Shown piece after piece: positions 8,419-17,313 of a stretch of DNA of 34,600 bases. Position 1 is the first letter of the stretch. Each line of letters opens with the position of its first letter. A program made the position numbers and the translations under genes. The notes under the pieces are model-generated. The model did not search any database. It was given only the letters and a program-made list of their open reading frames with translations, and was not told where the DNA came from. Origin of the DNA: Zoogloea sp. (GTDB taxonomy: Bacteria > Pseudomonadota > Gammaproteobacteria > Burkholderiales > Rhodocyclaceae); the NCBI RefSeq assembly GCF_028689785.1, contig NZ_JAQVCN010000050.1:1-34600 (forward strand), written 5' to 3'.

Positions 8419-10029
8419 ATGAAGCCCAATTCGATCAAGCTTTGCAGATGGTTTGCCGCCTTCCCCCTGGCCCTTGTCATGCACGGCGGATTGCATGCAG
8501 AAACGGTCGCTCGCTACGGCATCTCGATGGCCGACATTCCGCTGACCACCGGCCAGCCCGACCGGGGCGCCGGGGCCTACCAGTTCACCGGCCACACCCT
8601 CTATGACCCGCTGGTGGCCTGGGAGGCCAACGTGGGCAATCGCCCGGGCAAGCTGGTGCCGGGCCTGGCCAGCGAATGGAAGGTGGACGCCAAGGACAAC
8701 AAGAAGTGGGTGTTCACCCTGCGCAAGGGGGTCAAGTTCCATGATGGCTCCGAGTTCAACGCCGACGCGGTGGTGTGGAACCTGGACAAGGTGCTGGCCG
8801 ACAAGTCGCCCCAGTTCGACGCCAAGCAGAGCGCCCAGGTGCGCCCGCGCATTCCGTCCATCGCCAGCTATCGCAAGGTCGGCGACTACAGCGTGGAGAT
8901 CACCACCAAGGAGGCGGATGCCCTCTTCCCCTACCAGCTCCCCTGGTTCCTGATCTCCAGCCCGACCCAGTGGGAAAAAATGGGCAAGGACTGGAACAAG
9001 GTGGCCGCCAAGCCTTCCGGTACCGGCCCGTTCAGGCTCGACAAGCTGGTGCCCCGCGAACGTGCGGATCTGGTCAAGAACACCGCCTACTGGGACAAGG
9101 CGCGCATGGCCAAGACCGACCGCATCGTGCTGGTGCCCATCCCCGACGCCATGACCCGCGCCAACGCGCTGCTCAATGGCCAGGTGGACATCATCGAGAC
9201 CCCGCCGCCCGACGTGCTGCCGCAACTCAAGGGCGCCGGCTTCAAGCTGGTGCAGAACGTCACGCCCCACGTCTGGCCCTATCACTTCTCCACCCAGCCG
9301 GGCTCACCGTGGGCCGACATCCGGGTGCGCAAGGCAGCCAACCTGGCCATCGACCGTAGCGCTGTGGTCAGTCTGATGGGCGGGCTCGCGACCCCGGCCA
9401 AGGGCCAGCTCGACCCCACCAGCCCGTGGTTCGGCAAGCCCGAATTCAAGATCGGCTACGACCTGCCCGCCGCCCGCGCCCTGATGGCCCAGGCCGGCTA
9501 CGGTCCGTCCAAGCCGCTCAAGGCCAAGGTGATCATCGCCCAGGGCGGCACCGGCCAGATGCTGTCCCTGCCCATGAACGAGTTCATCCAGCAAAGTCTG
9601 GCCGAGATCGGCATCCAGGTGAGCTTCGAGGTGGTCGAGCTGGAAAACCTCTACCTGCACTGGCGCAGCGGTGCCAAGGCCGACATGAACGCCGGCAAGG
9701 GCATCACCGCGATCAACCTGGGCTACGTCACCGCCGACCCCTTCTACGCCCTGACCCGCTTCGCCGACAGCCGCTACGTGGCACCGAATGGCGTGAACTG
9801 GGGCGGCTACAACAACCCCAAGGTGGACGCCGCCATCGACCAGATCCGCACCACCTTCGATACCAGGAAGCAGGACGCGCTGCTGTCCTTCGTCCATCAG
9901 ACCATGGTGAACGACGCCCTGATGCTGTGGGTGGTGCATGACGTGAATCCCCACGCCCTGTCGCCCAAGGTCAAGGAATTCGTCCAGGCCCAGCACTGGT
10001 TCCAGGACCTGACCACCCTTCGCATGTGA
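8419..10029 (+). CDS. ABC transporter substrate-binding protein, peptide type (SBP family 5)
   Basis: 536 residues. A Sec signal peptide (about residues 1-27, cut near LHA/E) marks a periplasmic protein. The fold matches DppA/OppA/GsiB-type binding proteins: the N-terminal LYDPLVAWE, then PGLASEWKVDAKDNKKWVFT, LRKGVKFHDGSEFNADAVVW and the GTGPFRL and IRVRKAANLAIDR blocks typical of the family. There is no lipobox Cys. Ligands of this family include di- and oligopeptides, glutathione and others; the nearby glutamyltransferase-like enzyme suggests a gamma-glutamyl or related amide compound, which is inference. First gene of an eight-gene operon. A palindrome identical to the upstream sites lies inside its signal-peptide codons. 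Confidence 0.9.
   Translation: MKPNSIKLCRWFAAFPLALVMHGGLHAETVARYGISMADIPLTTGQPDRGAGAYQFTGHTLYDPLVAWEANVGNRPGKLVPGLASEWKVDAKDNKKWVFTLRKGVKFHDGSEFNADAVVWNLDKVLADKSPQFDAKQSAQVRPRIPSIASYRKVGDYSVEITTKEADALFPYQLPWFLISSPTQWEKMGKDWNKVAAKPSGTGPFRLDKLVPRERADLVKNTAYWDKARMAKTDRIVLVPIPDAMTRANALLNGQVDIIETPPPDVLPQLKGAGFKLVQNVTPHVWPYHFSTQPGSPWADIRVRKAANLAIDRSAVVSLMGGLATPAKGQLDPTSPWFGKPEFKIGYDLPAARALMAQAGYGPSKPLKAKVIIAQGGTGQMLSLPMNEFIQQSLAEIGIQVSFEVVELENLYLHWRSGAKADMNAGKGITAINLGYVTADPFYALTRFADSRYVAPNGVNWGGYNNPKVDAAIDQIRTTFDTRKQDALLSFVHQTMVNDALMLWVVHDVNPHALSPKVKEFVQAQHWFQDLTTLRM
8492..8499. promoter_or_regulatory. Operator-like palindrome, site 3 (intragenic)
   Basis: TGCATGCA inside the signal-peptide codons of the binding-protein gene, preceded by GGCGGAT. 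It lies 116 bp from site 2 and repeats site 1 in inverted orientation over 15 bp. An intragenic third operator would be suited to DNA looping. Confidence 0.45.
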
Positions 10030-10093
10030 CCCACCGGGCCGGGGTGCGCCCCGGCCCTGCAACGATCCGGCCCCGGATCGGAGAAAGCGCGCC

Positions 10094-11047
10094 ATGTTTG
10101 CCTACATCCTCAAACGTCTGATCTACGCCATCCCCATCGCCCTGAGCGTGACGGTGGTGTCCTTCGTGCTCGTCTATCTGGCACCGGGTGACCCACTCAA
10201 TGCCATCGCCCCGGCCGACGCCCCCGAAGAGGTCATCCAGGCCCTCAAGAGCGCCTACGGCCTCGACAAGCCCGTGCCGGTGCAATACGGTCTGTGGCTG
10301 ATGCGCGCCGTGCAGGGCGACCTGGGCACCTCGATCGCCTCGGGCCGCGCCGTCACCGCCGAGGTACTGAGCGCCGTCAGCAACACCCTGCTGCTCGCCG
10401 GCATGGCCGCCCTGGGTGGCGTGCTGGTCGGCTGCGTGCTCGGCGCCCTGGCCGGCTACCGCCACGGCACCTGGATCGACCGGGTGGCCACCGTCATCTC
10501 GGTGATCGGCGTGAGCATTCCCCACTACTGGCTGGGCCTGGTGCTCACCATCCTGTTTTCCATCTGGCTGCCCTGGTTTCCGGCCATGGGTGCGGGCCCC
10601 GGCGGTTCCTCCGAGTGGCTGTGGGACACCGAACACCTGCGTCACCTGGTGCTGCCGGCGCTGACCCTGTCGGTGATCCCGATGGGCATCATCACCCGCA
10701 CCGTGCGCGCCCTGGTGGCCGACATGCTGGAGCAGGAGTTCGTCACCGCGCTGCGCGCCCGGGGCCTGTCCGGCGTCGCCATCTTCCGCCACGTCGCCAA
10801 GAACACCGCCCCCACCGTGCTCGCCGTCGCCGGCCTGCAGATCGGCTACCTGATGGGCGGCTCGATCCTGGTGGAAACCGTGTTTGCCTGGCCGGGCACC
10901 GGCTTCCTGCTCAACACCGCCATCTTCCAGCGCGACATCCCGCTGCTGCAGGGAACCATCCTGGTGCTGTGCATGTTCTTCGTCGTCCTCAACCTGCTGG
11001 TGGACATCCTGCAACCGCTGATCGACCCGCGCATGGGCCGCAGCTGA
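10094..11047 (+). CDS. ABC transporter permease, DppB/GsiC type
   Basis: 317 residues with about six membrane helices. The N-terminus (YILKRLIYAIPIALSVTVVS) and LAPGDPLNAI are typical of the DppB half of peptide importers. The cytoplasmic EAA loop that docks on the ATPase is visible as EFVTALRARGLSGVAIFRHV. The C-terminal NLLVDILQPLIDPRM is also standard. It starts 64 bp after the binding protein and forms a heterodimeric channel with the next gene's product. Confidence 0.92.
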   Translation: MFAYILKRLIYAIPIALSVTVVSFVLVYLAPGDPLNAIAPADAPEEVIQALKSAYGLDKPVPVQYGLWLMRAVQGDLGTSIASGRAVTAEVLSAVSNTLLLAGMAALGGVLVGCVLGALAGYRHGTWIDRVATVISVIGVSIPHYWLGLVLTILFSIWLPWFPAMGAGPGGSSEWLWDTEHLRHLVLPALTLSVIPMGIITRTVRALVADMLEQEFVTALRARGLSGVAIFRHVAKNTAPTVLAVAGLQIGYLMGGSILVETVFAWPGTGFLLNTAIFQRDIPLLQGTILVLCMFFVVLNLLVDILQPLIDPRMGRS

Positions 11048-11060
11048 CCGGAGCCAAACC

Positions 11061-11960
11061 ATGTCCGCAACCCTCGAACTCTCCCTGCCGGCGGCCGCCC
11101 CCGTTGCCGCCCCGGCCCCCAGCCGCAGCTACTGGCGGGTGGTCGGGCGCCAGCTGCGCCGCGACCCCATGGCCCTGGCCGCCGGCCTGGTCCTGCTGCT
11201 GATCATCGGCGCCGCCGTGCTGGCCCCCTGGCTGGCTCCGGCCGACCCCTACAAGGCGAGCATGCTCAAGCGCCTGCTGCCCATCGGCAGCCCGGGCTTC
11301 CTGCTCGGCACCGACGAGCTGGGCCGCGACATGCTCTCGCGCCTGATGCACGGCGGCCGCCTGTCGCTGCTGATGGGCGTGGTGCCGGTGCTGGCCGCCT
11401 TCGGCATCGGCACGGCCATCGGCCTGCTCGCCGGCTATGTGGGCGGCCGGCTCAACATGGTCATCATGCGGGTGCTCGACGTCTTCTACGCCTTTCCGTC
11501 GGTACTGCTGGCAGTGGCGATTTCCGGCGCCCTGGGGCCGGGCATGAGCAACAGCCTGATCGCCCTGACCCTGGTCTTCTTGCCCCAGGTGGTGCGGGTG
11601 GCCGAGAGCGTCACCACCCAGGTGCGCCAGCTCGACTACATCGAGGCGGCACGGATGAGCGGCGCCAGCGCCTTCTCGATCATCCGCGTGCATGTGCTGG
11701 GCAACGTGCTCGGGCCGGTCTTCGTGTATGCCACGGGCCTGCTCAGCGTGAGCATGATCCTCGCCTCCGGCCTGTCCTTCCTCGGCCTCGGCGTCAAGCC
11801 GCCGGAACCCGAGTGGGGCCTGATGCTCAACACCCTGCGCTCGGCCATCTACGTCAATCCCTGGATCGCGGCCCTGCCCGGCGCCCTGATCTTCGTCACC
11901 TCCATCGCATTCAATCTGCTTGCAGACAGCGTGCGCTCCGCCATGGACATCCGTCGATGA
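11061..11960 (+). CDS. ABC transporter permease, DppC/GsiD type
   Basis: 299 residues. An Ala/Pro-rich N-terminal segment (about 20 residues) is followed by RDPMALAAGLVLLLIIGAAV, then the DppC-type motif LLGTDELGRDMLSRLMHGGR and the EAA loop DYIEAARMSGASAFSIIRVH. The tail PGALIFVTSIAFNLLADSVR matches the family end. It pairs with the preceding permease, and its stop overlaps the start of the next ATPase gene (ATGA). Confidence 0.92.
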   Translation: MSATLELSLPAAAPVAAPAPSRSYWRVVGRQLRRDPMALAAGLVLLLIIGAAVLAPWLAPADPYKASMLKRLLPIGSPGFLLGTDELGRDMLSRLMHGGRLSLLMGVVPVLAAFGIGTAIGLLAGYVGGRLNMVIMRVLDVFYAFPSVLLAVAISGALGPGMSNSLIALTLVFLPQVVRVAESVTTQVRQLDYIEAARMSGASAFSIIRVHVLGNVLGPVFVYATGLLSVSMILASGLSFLGLGVKPPEPEWGLMLNTLRSAIYVNPWIAALPGALIFVTSIAFNLLADSVRSAMDIRR

Positions 11961-13021
11961 ACTCCGCTCCCCATACCCCCAGCCCGCTCCACGACCGGGG
12001 CGGCCCGGCCCAGCCCCTGCTCGTCGTGCGCAACCTGAAAAAGCACTTCCCCGTGCGCGGCGGCCCCCTCGAACGGACGAAGAAGTTCGTCCATGCCGTC
12101 GATGGCGTCAGCTTCTCGGTCCCCAAGGGCAAGACCCTGGGCATCGTCGGCGAATCCGGCTGTGGCAAGTCCACCACCGCCCGCCTCATCGCCCGCCTGA
12201 TGCAGGCTGACTCGGGCAGCATGGTGTTCGATGGCGAAGGCGTCGATGAATTCGGCGGCATCCGCCTGAAGGAATTCCGGCGCAGCTTGCAGATGGTTTT
12301 CCAGGACTCCTTCGCCTCCCTCAACCCGCGCCTGACCATCGCCGAAACCATCGCCTACGGCCCCCGCGTCCACGGCATGCCGGCCGCCGAGGCCAAGCGC
12401 CAGGCCCACGATCTGCTGGCCCGCGTCGGCCTGGCGCCGGAGCAGTTCGCCAGCCGCTACCCCCACGAGCTGTCGGGCGGCCAGCGCCAACGGGTCAACA
12501 TTGCCCGCGCCCTGGCCTTCGATCCGCGCCTGGTGATCCTCGACGAGGCCGTGGCGGCGCTGGACAAGTCGGTGCAGGCCCAGGTGCTCAACCTGCTTCA
12601 GGAGCTCAAGGCGGAGCGCCAGCTCACCTACCTGTTCATCTCCCACGATCTGCACGTGGTGCATTACATTTCCGACTACGTGATGGTGATGTACCTGGGC
12701 CAGGTGGTGGAGACCGGCCCGGTGGAGCGCATCTACGGCCAGGCGGCCCACCCTTACACCCGGGCCCTGCTGTCAGCCGTGCCATCCATGGACCCGGACC
12801 GGCGCACCGAATCGTCGCCCCTGGCCGGCGACCCGCCCAACCCGATCAACCCGCCGAGCGGCTGCCGCTTCCGCGACCGCTGCCCCCACGCGCATCCGGT
12901 CTGCGAAGCCACGAGCCCGGCCCTGATCAGCCTCCCCGGCGACCCGGCCCACCAGGCCGCCTGCCACCTCAACGACCCCGCCTCGGGCCACCCCGGGGCG
13001 CTTCCGGAGACACAAGCATGA
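11957..13021 (+). CDS. ABC transporter ATPase, DppF/OppF type
   Basis: 354 residues from ATG 11957, overlapping the permease stop. Walker A is GESGCGKST (residues 65-73), the signature is LSGGQRQR and Walker B is LVILDEAVAALD. The C-terminal peptide-importer extension is present (GDPPNPINPPSGCRFRDRCP), the region that in this family carries Cys residues which can bind an iron-sulfur cluster. The Thr usually seen after the Walker B Glu is replaced by Ala-Val (DEAVAALD), a minor variation. It couples ATP hydrolysis to import with the next gene's product. Confidence 0.92.
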   Translation: MNSAPHTPSPLHDRGGPAQPLLVVRNLKKHFPVRGGPLERTKKFVHAVDGVSFSVPKGKTLGIVGESGCGKSTTARLIARLMQADSGSMVFDGEGVDEFGGIRLKEFRRSLQMVFQDSFASLNPRLTIAETIAYGPRVHGMPAAEAKRQAHDLLARVGLAPEQFASRYPHELSGGQRQRVNIARALAFDPRLVILDEAVAALDKSVQAQVLNLLQELKAERQLTYLFISHDLHVVHYISDYVMVMYLGQVVETGPVERIYGQAAHPYTRALLSAVPSMDPDRRTESSPLAGDPPNPINPPSGCRFRDRCPHAHPVCEATSPALISLPGDPAHQAACHLNDPASGHPGALPETQA

Positions 13022-13998
13022 CCGCCCCCCTGGTGTCCCTGCAGAACCTGTCCGTCCAGTTCTGCGGCAATCGCAAGGCCAGCGCCCTGAACGCGGTCAA
13101 CATCGAACTCGGCGCTGGCGAGGTGCTCGGCCTGCTCGGCGAATCCGGCTCGGGCAAGAGCGTCACCCTGCGCACCCTGCTGCGCCTGCACCCCGAACGC
13201 AGCACCAAGATCCAGGGAAAGATCGAGGTGGACGGCCACGACGTGCTCGCCCTCAAGGGCCGCGCCCTGGATCTCTATCGGGGCGGCACGGTGTCGATGG
13301 TGTTCCAGGAGCCGGGGCTGGCCTTCGATCCGGTCTATACCATCGGCCAGCAGATCACCGAGGCCATCCGCGCCCACGGGGCCGTCGGCGAAGCCGCCGC
13401 CCGCGCCCAGGCCCTGCACATGCTCGAACGGGTGCAGATCCCCCAGGCCCGGCGACGCTTCGATGCCTATCCCCACGAGCTCTCCGGCGGCATGCGCCAG
13501 CGCGCCATGATCGCCCTGGCCCTGGCCTGCCAGCCCAAGCTGCTGCTGGCCGACGAGCCGACCACGGCGCTGGACGCCACCGTACAGATCCAGGTGCTGC
13601 TGCTGTTGCGCGAGCTGCAGCGGGAGACCGGCATGTCGGTGATCTTCGTGACCCACGACATCGGCGCCGCGGTGGAGGTGGCCGACCGCATCGCCGTGAT
13701 GTACGCCGGGCGCATCGTCGAGCAGGCCACCGTCGGCGACATCGTGCGCACACCGCGCCACCCCTACACGGTCGGTTTGCTGGCCGCCACAGTGGGCGCC
13801 GAACACCGGGGTCAGCCCCTGCAGGCGGTGCCCGGCGCGCCCCCCGACCTGGCCGCCCTGCCCCCGGGTTGCAGCTTTGCGCCGCGCTGCGCTCACGCCA
13901 GCGAGCGCTGCCGGCGCGAGGTGCCTCCGCTGGAATCGAAGGGTGGCCACGCGGTGGCCTGCTGGCACCCGGCCCAACCCGTCGCGGAGGCTGCGTGA
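13018..13998 (+). CDS. ABC transporter ATPase, DppD/OppD type
   Basis: 326 residues from ATG 13018, overlapping the preceding stop. Walker A is GESGSGKSV, the signature LSGGMRQR and Walker B LLLADEPTTALD, all canonical. The C-terminal block PPGCSFAPRCAHASERCRRE matches the oligopeptide-importer ATPase extension. With the DppF-type subunit it forms the heterodimeric motor. Its stop overlaps the regulator gene start (TGATG). Confidence 0.92.
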   Translation: MTAPLVSLQNLSVQFCGNRKASALNAVNIELGAGEVLGLLGESGSGKSVTLRTLLRLHPERSTKIQGKIEVDGHDVLALKGRALDLYRGGTVSMVFQEPGLAFDPVYTIGQQITEAIRAHGAVGEAAARAQALHMLERVQIPQARRRFDAYPHELSGGMRQRAMIALALACQPKLLLADEPTTALDATVQIQVLLLLRELQRETGMSVIFVTHDIGAAVEVADRIAVMYAGRIVEQATVGDIVRTPRHPYTVGLLAATVGAEHRGQPLQAVPGAPPDLAALPPGCSFAPRCAHASERCRREVPPLESKGGHAVACWHPAQPVAEAA

Positions 13999-14714
13999 TG
14001 AGCGTCTTTCCCTTTGAATCCGGCCGTGGCCGGGGCGGGCTGGCCGACGACGTGTGCCGCCGCATCGCCGACGAGATCGTGCTGGGCAACTTCGCCCCCG
14101 GCTCGCGCCTCGACGAGGTCAGCCTGGCGGCGCGCTTCAGCGTATCCCGAACCCCCATCCGCGAAGCCCTCAAACAGCTCGCCATCATGGGGCTGGTGGA
14201 CACCCGGCCCAACCGGGGCTCGGTGGTGGCCGAACTGAGCGTCGATCAGCTCGACCAGATGTTCGAGGCCATCGGCGAGCTGGAAGCCGCCTGTGCCCGC
14301 CACGCCGCCCTGCGCATGACCGAAGCCGACCGAGCACACATGCTTGAACTCCACGCCGAAGGCCGCGCCGCCATGCAGAACGGCGACATCGACCGCTACG
14401 ACGCGGCCAATCTCGAACTCCACGCCACCATCATCCGCGGCTGCTACAACCCGGTGCTGATCGAGATGGCCACCAGCCTGCGCCACCGGGTGTCGCCCTT
14501 CCGGCGCACCCAGTTCCGCAATCTGGAGCGGATGGGCGAATCCTTCGAGGAGCACTCGGTGATCGTCGAAGCCATCCTCGCCCACGACGTCATCACCACC
14601 TACCGGGAGATGCGCTCCCATCTGCTCTCCGCCCGCAGCGCCACCAACCGCGTGGCACCCGCCTGGGGCGTTCCGTCAAACAGCCAACAGAAACTGAAGG
14701 GCGAATCCGCATGA
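13998..14714 (+). CDS. GntR-family regulator, FadR/FCD subgroup
   Basis: 238 residues from ATG 13998. Residues about 18-80 form the winged helix: CRRIADEIVLGNFAPGSRLD and FSVSRTPIREALKQL are hallmark GntR sequences. The rest is an all-helical FCD ligand domain (ELEAACARHAALRM, LELHATIIRGC, SFEEHSVIVEAILAHD), whose His/Asp residues often bind a metal and a carboxylate ligand. It is encoded within the operon it most likely controls, so the system probably includes feedback. The TGCATGCA palindromes near the first gene are the natural candidate operators. GntR FCD proteins commonly bind short palindromes of about this size. Confidence 0.9.
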   Translation: MSVFPFESGRGRGGLADDVCRRIADEIVLGNFAPGSRLDEVSLAARFSVSRTPIREALKQLAIMGLVDTRPNRGSVVAELSVDQLDQMFEAIGELEAACARHAALRMTEADRAHMLELHAEGRAAMQNGDIDRYDAANLELHATIIRGCYNPVLIEMATSLRHRVSPFRRTQFRNLERMGESFEEHSVIVEAILAHDVITTYREMRSHLLSARSATNRVAPAWGVPSNSQQKLKGESA

Positions 14715-16300
14715 AACCCATCCTCGGCACCCGGGGCGCCGTCGTCGCCTCCCACTCTCTGGCCTCCCAGGCCGGACTCGACATCCTGCGCGAAGGCGGC
14801 AACGCCATCGAAGCGACCATCGCCGTCGCCGCCACCCTGGCCGTCGTCTACCCCCACATGACCGGCATTGGCGGCGACGGCTTCTGGCTGCTGCATGCGC
14901 CGGGCCAACCCATGCGCTCCATCGACGCCTGCGGGGCGGCCGGGGCGGCAGTGACCCGCGAACTGTACGGCAAGGCCAGCAGCATCCCGTGGCGCGGCCC
15001 CCTGGCCGCCAACACCGTGGCCGGCACCCTCTCCGGCTGGGGCGCGGCCTACGCCCACAGCCAGCGCGAATGGGGCGGCCGCCTGCCCTTCGCGCGCCTG
15101 CTGGAGAGCGCCATCCACTACGCCCGCGAAGGCTTTCCCGTCACCCACAGCCAGGAGGCCAACACCCGCGCCAAGCTGGGCGAGCTGCAGAGCCAGCCGG
15201 GCTTTGCCCGGGCCTTCCTGAACGATGGCCAGGTGCCGCTGTATGGCCAGCGCCACCGCTTTCCGGCCCTGGCGGCCACGCTGGAACAATTGGCCCGGGC
15301 CGGCGCCGACGACTTCTACCGGGGCGAGCTGGCCCGACAGATCGGCGCAGACCTGGCCGCCGTGGGCAGCCCGGTGAGCACCGCCGATCTGGCCCGTCAC
15401 CAGGCCGAACTGAAGGCCCCCCTCGAAGCCCGGCTGTCCTGCGGCACCGTGTACAACATGGCCCCGCCCACCCAAGGCCTGGCCTCGCTGCTCATCCTCG
15501 GCATCTACGACCGCATCCGCCAGGCCGGCTGGAGCCCCGACAGCGTGGAAGGCATCCACGCCCTGGTCGAGGCCACCAAGCAGGCCTTCATGGTGCGCGA
15601 CAAACACGTCACCGATCCGGCCGCCATGGGCATCGACCCCGCCCGTCTGCTCGACGACGCCCATCTGGCCGCCCTGGCCGCCGCCGTGCCCCTCGATCAG
15701 GCCAGCCCATGGCCGGCCCCCAACTCCGACGGCGACACCACCTGGATGGGCGTGGTGGATGGCGAAGGCCGCGCGGTGAGCATGATCCAGAGCATCTACT
15801 TCGAGTTCGGCAGCGGCGTGGTGCTGCCCGAGACCGGCATCTGGTGGCAGAACCGGGGCTGCAGCTTCGACCTGCGCCCTGGCCGGCTGCGCAGCCTGGA
15901 ACCCGGCCGCAAGCCCTTCCACACCCTCAACCCAGCCATGGCCCGTCTCGACGACGGGCGCCTGCTGGTGTACGGCACGATGGGCGGCGAGGGGCAGCCG
16001 CAAACCCAGGCCGCGGTGTTCTCGCGCTACGTGTGGGGCGGCCACAACGTCCGCTCGGCGGTGGCGGCGCCGCGCTGGCTGCTCGGCCGCACCTGGGCCG
16101 AGCAGAGCACCAGCCTCAAGCTGGAGTCGCGCTACGCGCCGGAAGTGCTGGAACGCCTGCGCGCGCTGGGCCACCCGGTGGAGGTGGTCGGCGACTACGA
16201 CGAGCGCATGGGCCACGCCGGCGCCCTGGTGCGGCACCCGGAAGGCTGGATCGAGGGCGGTGAAGACCCGCGCAGCGACGGCTGCGTGGCCGCCTGGTAA
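14711..16300 (+). CDS. Gamma-glutamyltransferase-family amidohydrolase, cytoplasmic
   Basis: 529 residues, a self-processing Ntn-hydrolase (PF01019 type). The N-terminal part is typical: GGNAIEATIAVAATLAVVYP and HMTGIGGDGFW. The predicted nucleophile is T343, the first Thr of DTTWMGVV, which would become the N-terminus of the small subunit after cleavage. There is no signal peptide, unlike periplasmic GGT, so it should act on material imported by the ABC system. The loop that in E. coli GGT holds a PGGS motif binding the gamma-glutamyl carboxylate reads GTMGGEGQPQTQ here, so the substrate is probably not glutathione. Related cytoplasmic members include the oxamate amidohydrolase HpxW of purine breakdown, similar in length. 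The gene overlaps the regulator stop by ATGA. Confidence 0.85.
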   Translation: MKPILGTRGAVVASHSLASQAGLDILREGGNAIEATIAVAATLAVVYPHMTGIGGDGFWLLHAPGQPMRSIDACGAAGAAVTRELYGKASSIPWRGPLAANTVAGTLSGWGAAYAHSQREWGGRLPFARLLESAIHYAREGFPVTHSQEANTRAKLGELQSQPGFARAFLNDGQVPLYGQRHRFPALAATLEQLARAGADDFYRGELARQIGADLAAVGSPVSTADLARHQAELKAPLEARLSCGTVYNMAPPTQGLASLLILGIYDRIRQAGWSPDSVEGIHALVEATKQAFMVRDKHVTDPAAMGIDPARLLDDAHLAALAAAVPLDQASPWPAPNSDGDTTWMGVVDGEGRAVSMIQSIYFEFGSGVVLPETGIWWQNRGCSFDLRPGRLRSLEPGRKPFHTLNPAMARLDDGRLLVYGTMGGEGQPQTQAAVFSRYVWGGHNVRSAVAAPRWLLGRTWAEQSTSLKLESRYAPEVLERLRALGHPVEVVGDYDERMGHAGALVRHPEGWIEGGEDPRSDGCVAAW

Positions 16301-16329
16301 GGCGCAGCCATCAGAAAGGGTCACTCACC

Positions 16330-17313
16330 ATGAAATTCAAGTTCGACTGGTTCATGAAGGGCATGCTGGTCGCCGTTGCCCTGGCCTTCCTCTGGCCGGC
16401 CCCCGGGGCCCAAGGCGGTTTCCTGCAGCCGGAGCTGCTCAACAAGGCCGGTATTGCGCTGGTCTTCTTCCTCACCGGCCTGGGCCTGCCTCTGGCCGCG
16501 CTCAAGGACGGCGCCCTGCGCTGGAAGGTGCATCTGCTGATCCAGGCCTGCACCTTCCTGATCAGCCCCGCGCTGGGCTGGCTGCTGCTCAAGACCAGCG
16601 GCGGCTGGATGTCGGCCGATCTGCAGACCGGCTTCTTCTACCTCTGCGCCCTGCCCTCCACGGTGTCGTCGTCGGTGGCCCTCACCATCGCGGCGCGGGG
16701 CAACGTGCCGGTGGCGGTGTTCAACGCCACCCTGTCGAGCCTGCTCGGGGTGGTGCTGACGCCCTTCTGGATGGCCTGGCAGCTGGGCAGCAGCGGCAGC
16801 AGCTTTGCCGTGGGGCCGGTGATCATCGACCTGCTGCTCTGGCTGGTCATGCCGCTGGTGCTGGGGCAGCTGTCCCGCCCGCTGCTGGGTGCCTGGGCCG
16901 GCCGCCACAAGGCCCGCCTCCAGATCGTGGACCGGCTGACCATCCTGACCCTGGTCTACACCTCCTTCGCCGACACGGTGCAGCAGGGCGTGTGGTCCCG
17001 CCACGGCCCGCTGATCCTGGTCGAAACCGTGGTCGGCAGCGCCCTGCTCTTCATCATCCTGCTGGCCTTCACCCGGCTGCTCGGGCGCTGGCTGGGGCTG
17101 AACACCGAAGACCGGATCGCCGCGGTGTTCTGCGGCTCCAAGAAGACCCTGGCCTCGGGCGTACCCATGGCCCACCTGATCTTTGGCGCCAACCCGGCGC
17201 TGGGGCTGATCCTGATGCCGATCATGATCTACCACCCCCTGCAGCTGGCCGTGGGCGGCGTGCTGGCCCAGCGCTGGGCGGCCCGCAGCGACCAGGCCCG
17301 GGCGGACGCTTAG
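16330..17313 (+). CDS. SBF-like (bile acid:sodium symporter-like) transporter
   Basis: 327 residues with about nine or ten hydrophobic helices. The sequence matches the PF13593 branch of the BASS superfamily: FDWFMKGMLVAVALAFLWP, then GIALVFFLTGLGLPL, FYLCALPSTVSSSVALT and near the end FCGSKKTLASGVPMA, all highly typical. Substrates of this branch are poorly known. It starts 29 bp after the amidohydrolase and is probably the last gene of the operon, so it may move a product or substrate of that enzyme. Its stop overlaps by four bases the end of the convergent peroxidase-related gene, leaving no room for a separate terminator. Confidence 0.88.
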   Translation: MKFKFDWFMKGMLVAVALAFLWPAPGAQGGFLQPELLNKAGIALVFFLTGLGLPLAALKDGALRWKVHLLIQACTFLISPALGWLLLKTSGGWMSADLQTGFFYLCALPSTVSSSVALTIAARGNVPVAVFNATLSSLLGVVLTPFWMAWQLGSSGSSFAVGPVIIDLLLWLVMPLVLGQLSRPLLGAWAGRHKARLQIVDRLTILTLVYTSFADTVQQGVWSRHGPLILVETVVGSALLFIILLAFTRLLGRWLGLNTEDRIAAVFCGSKKTLASGVPMAHLIFGANPALGLILMPIMIYHPLQLAVGGVLAQRWAARSDQARADA

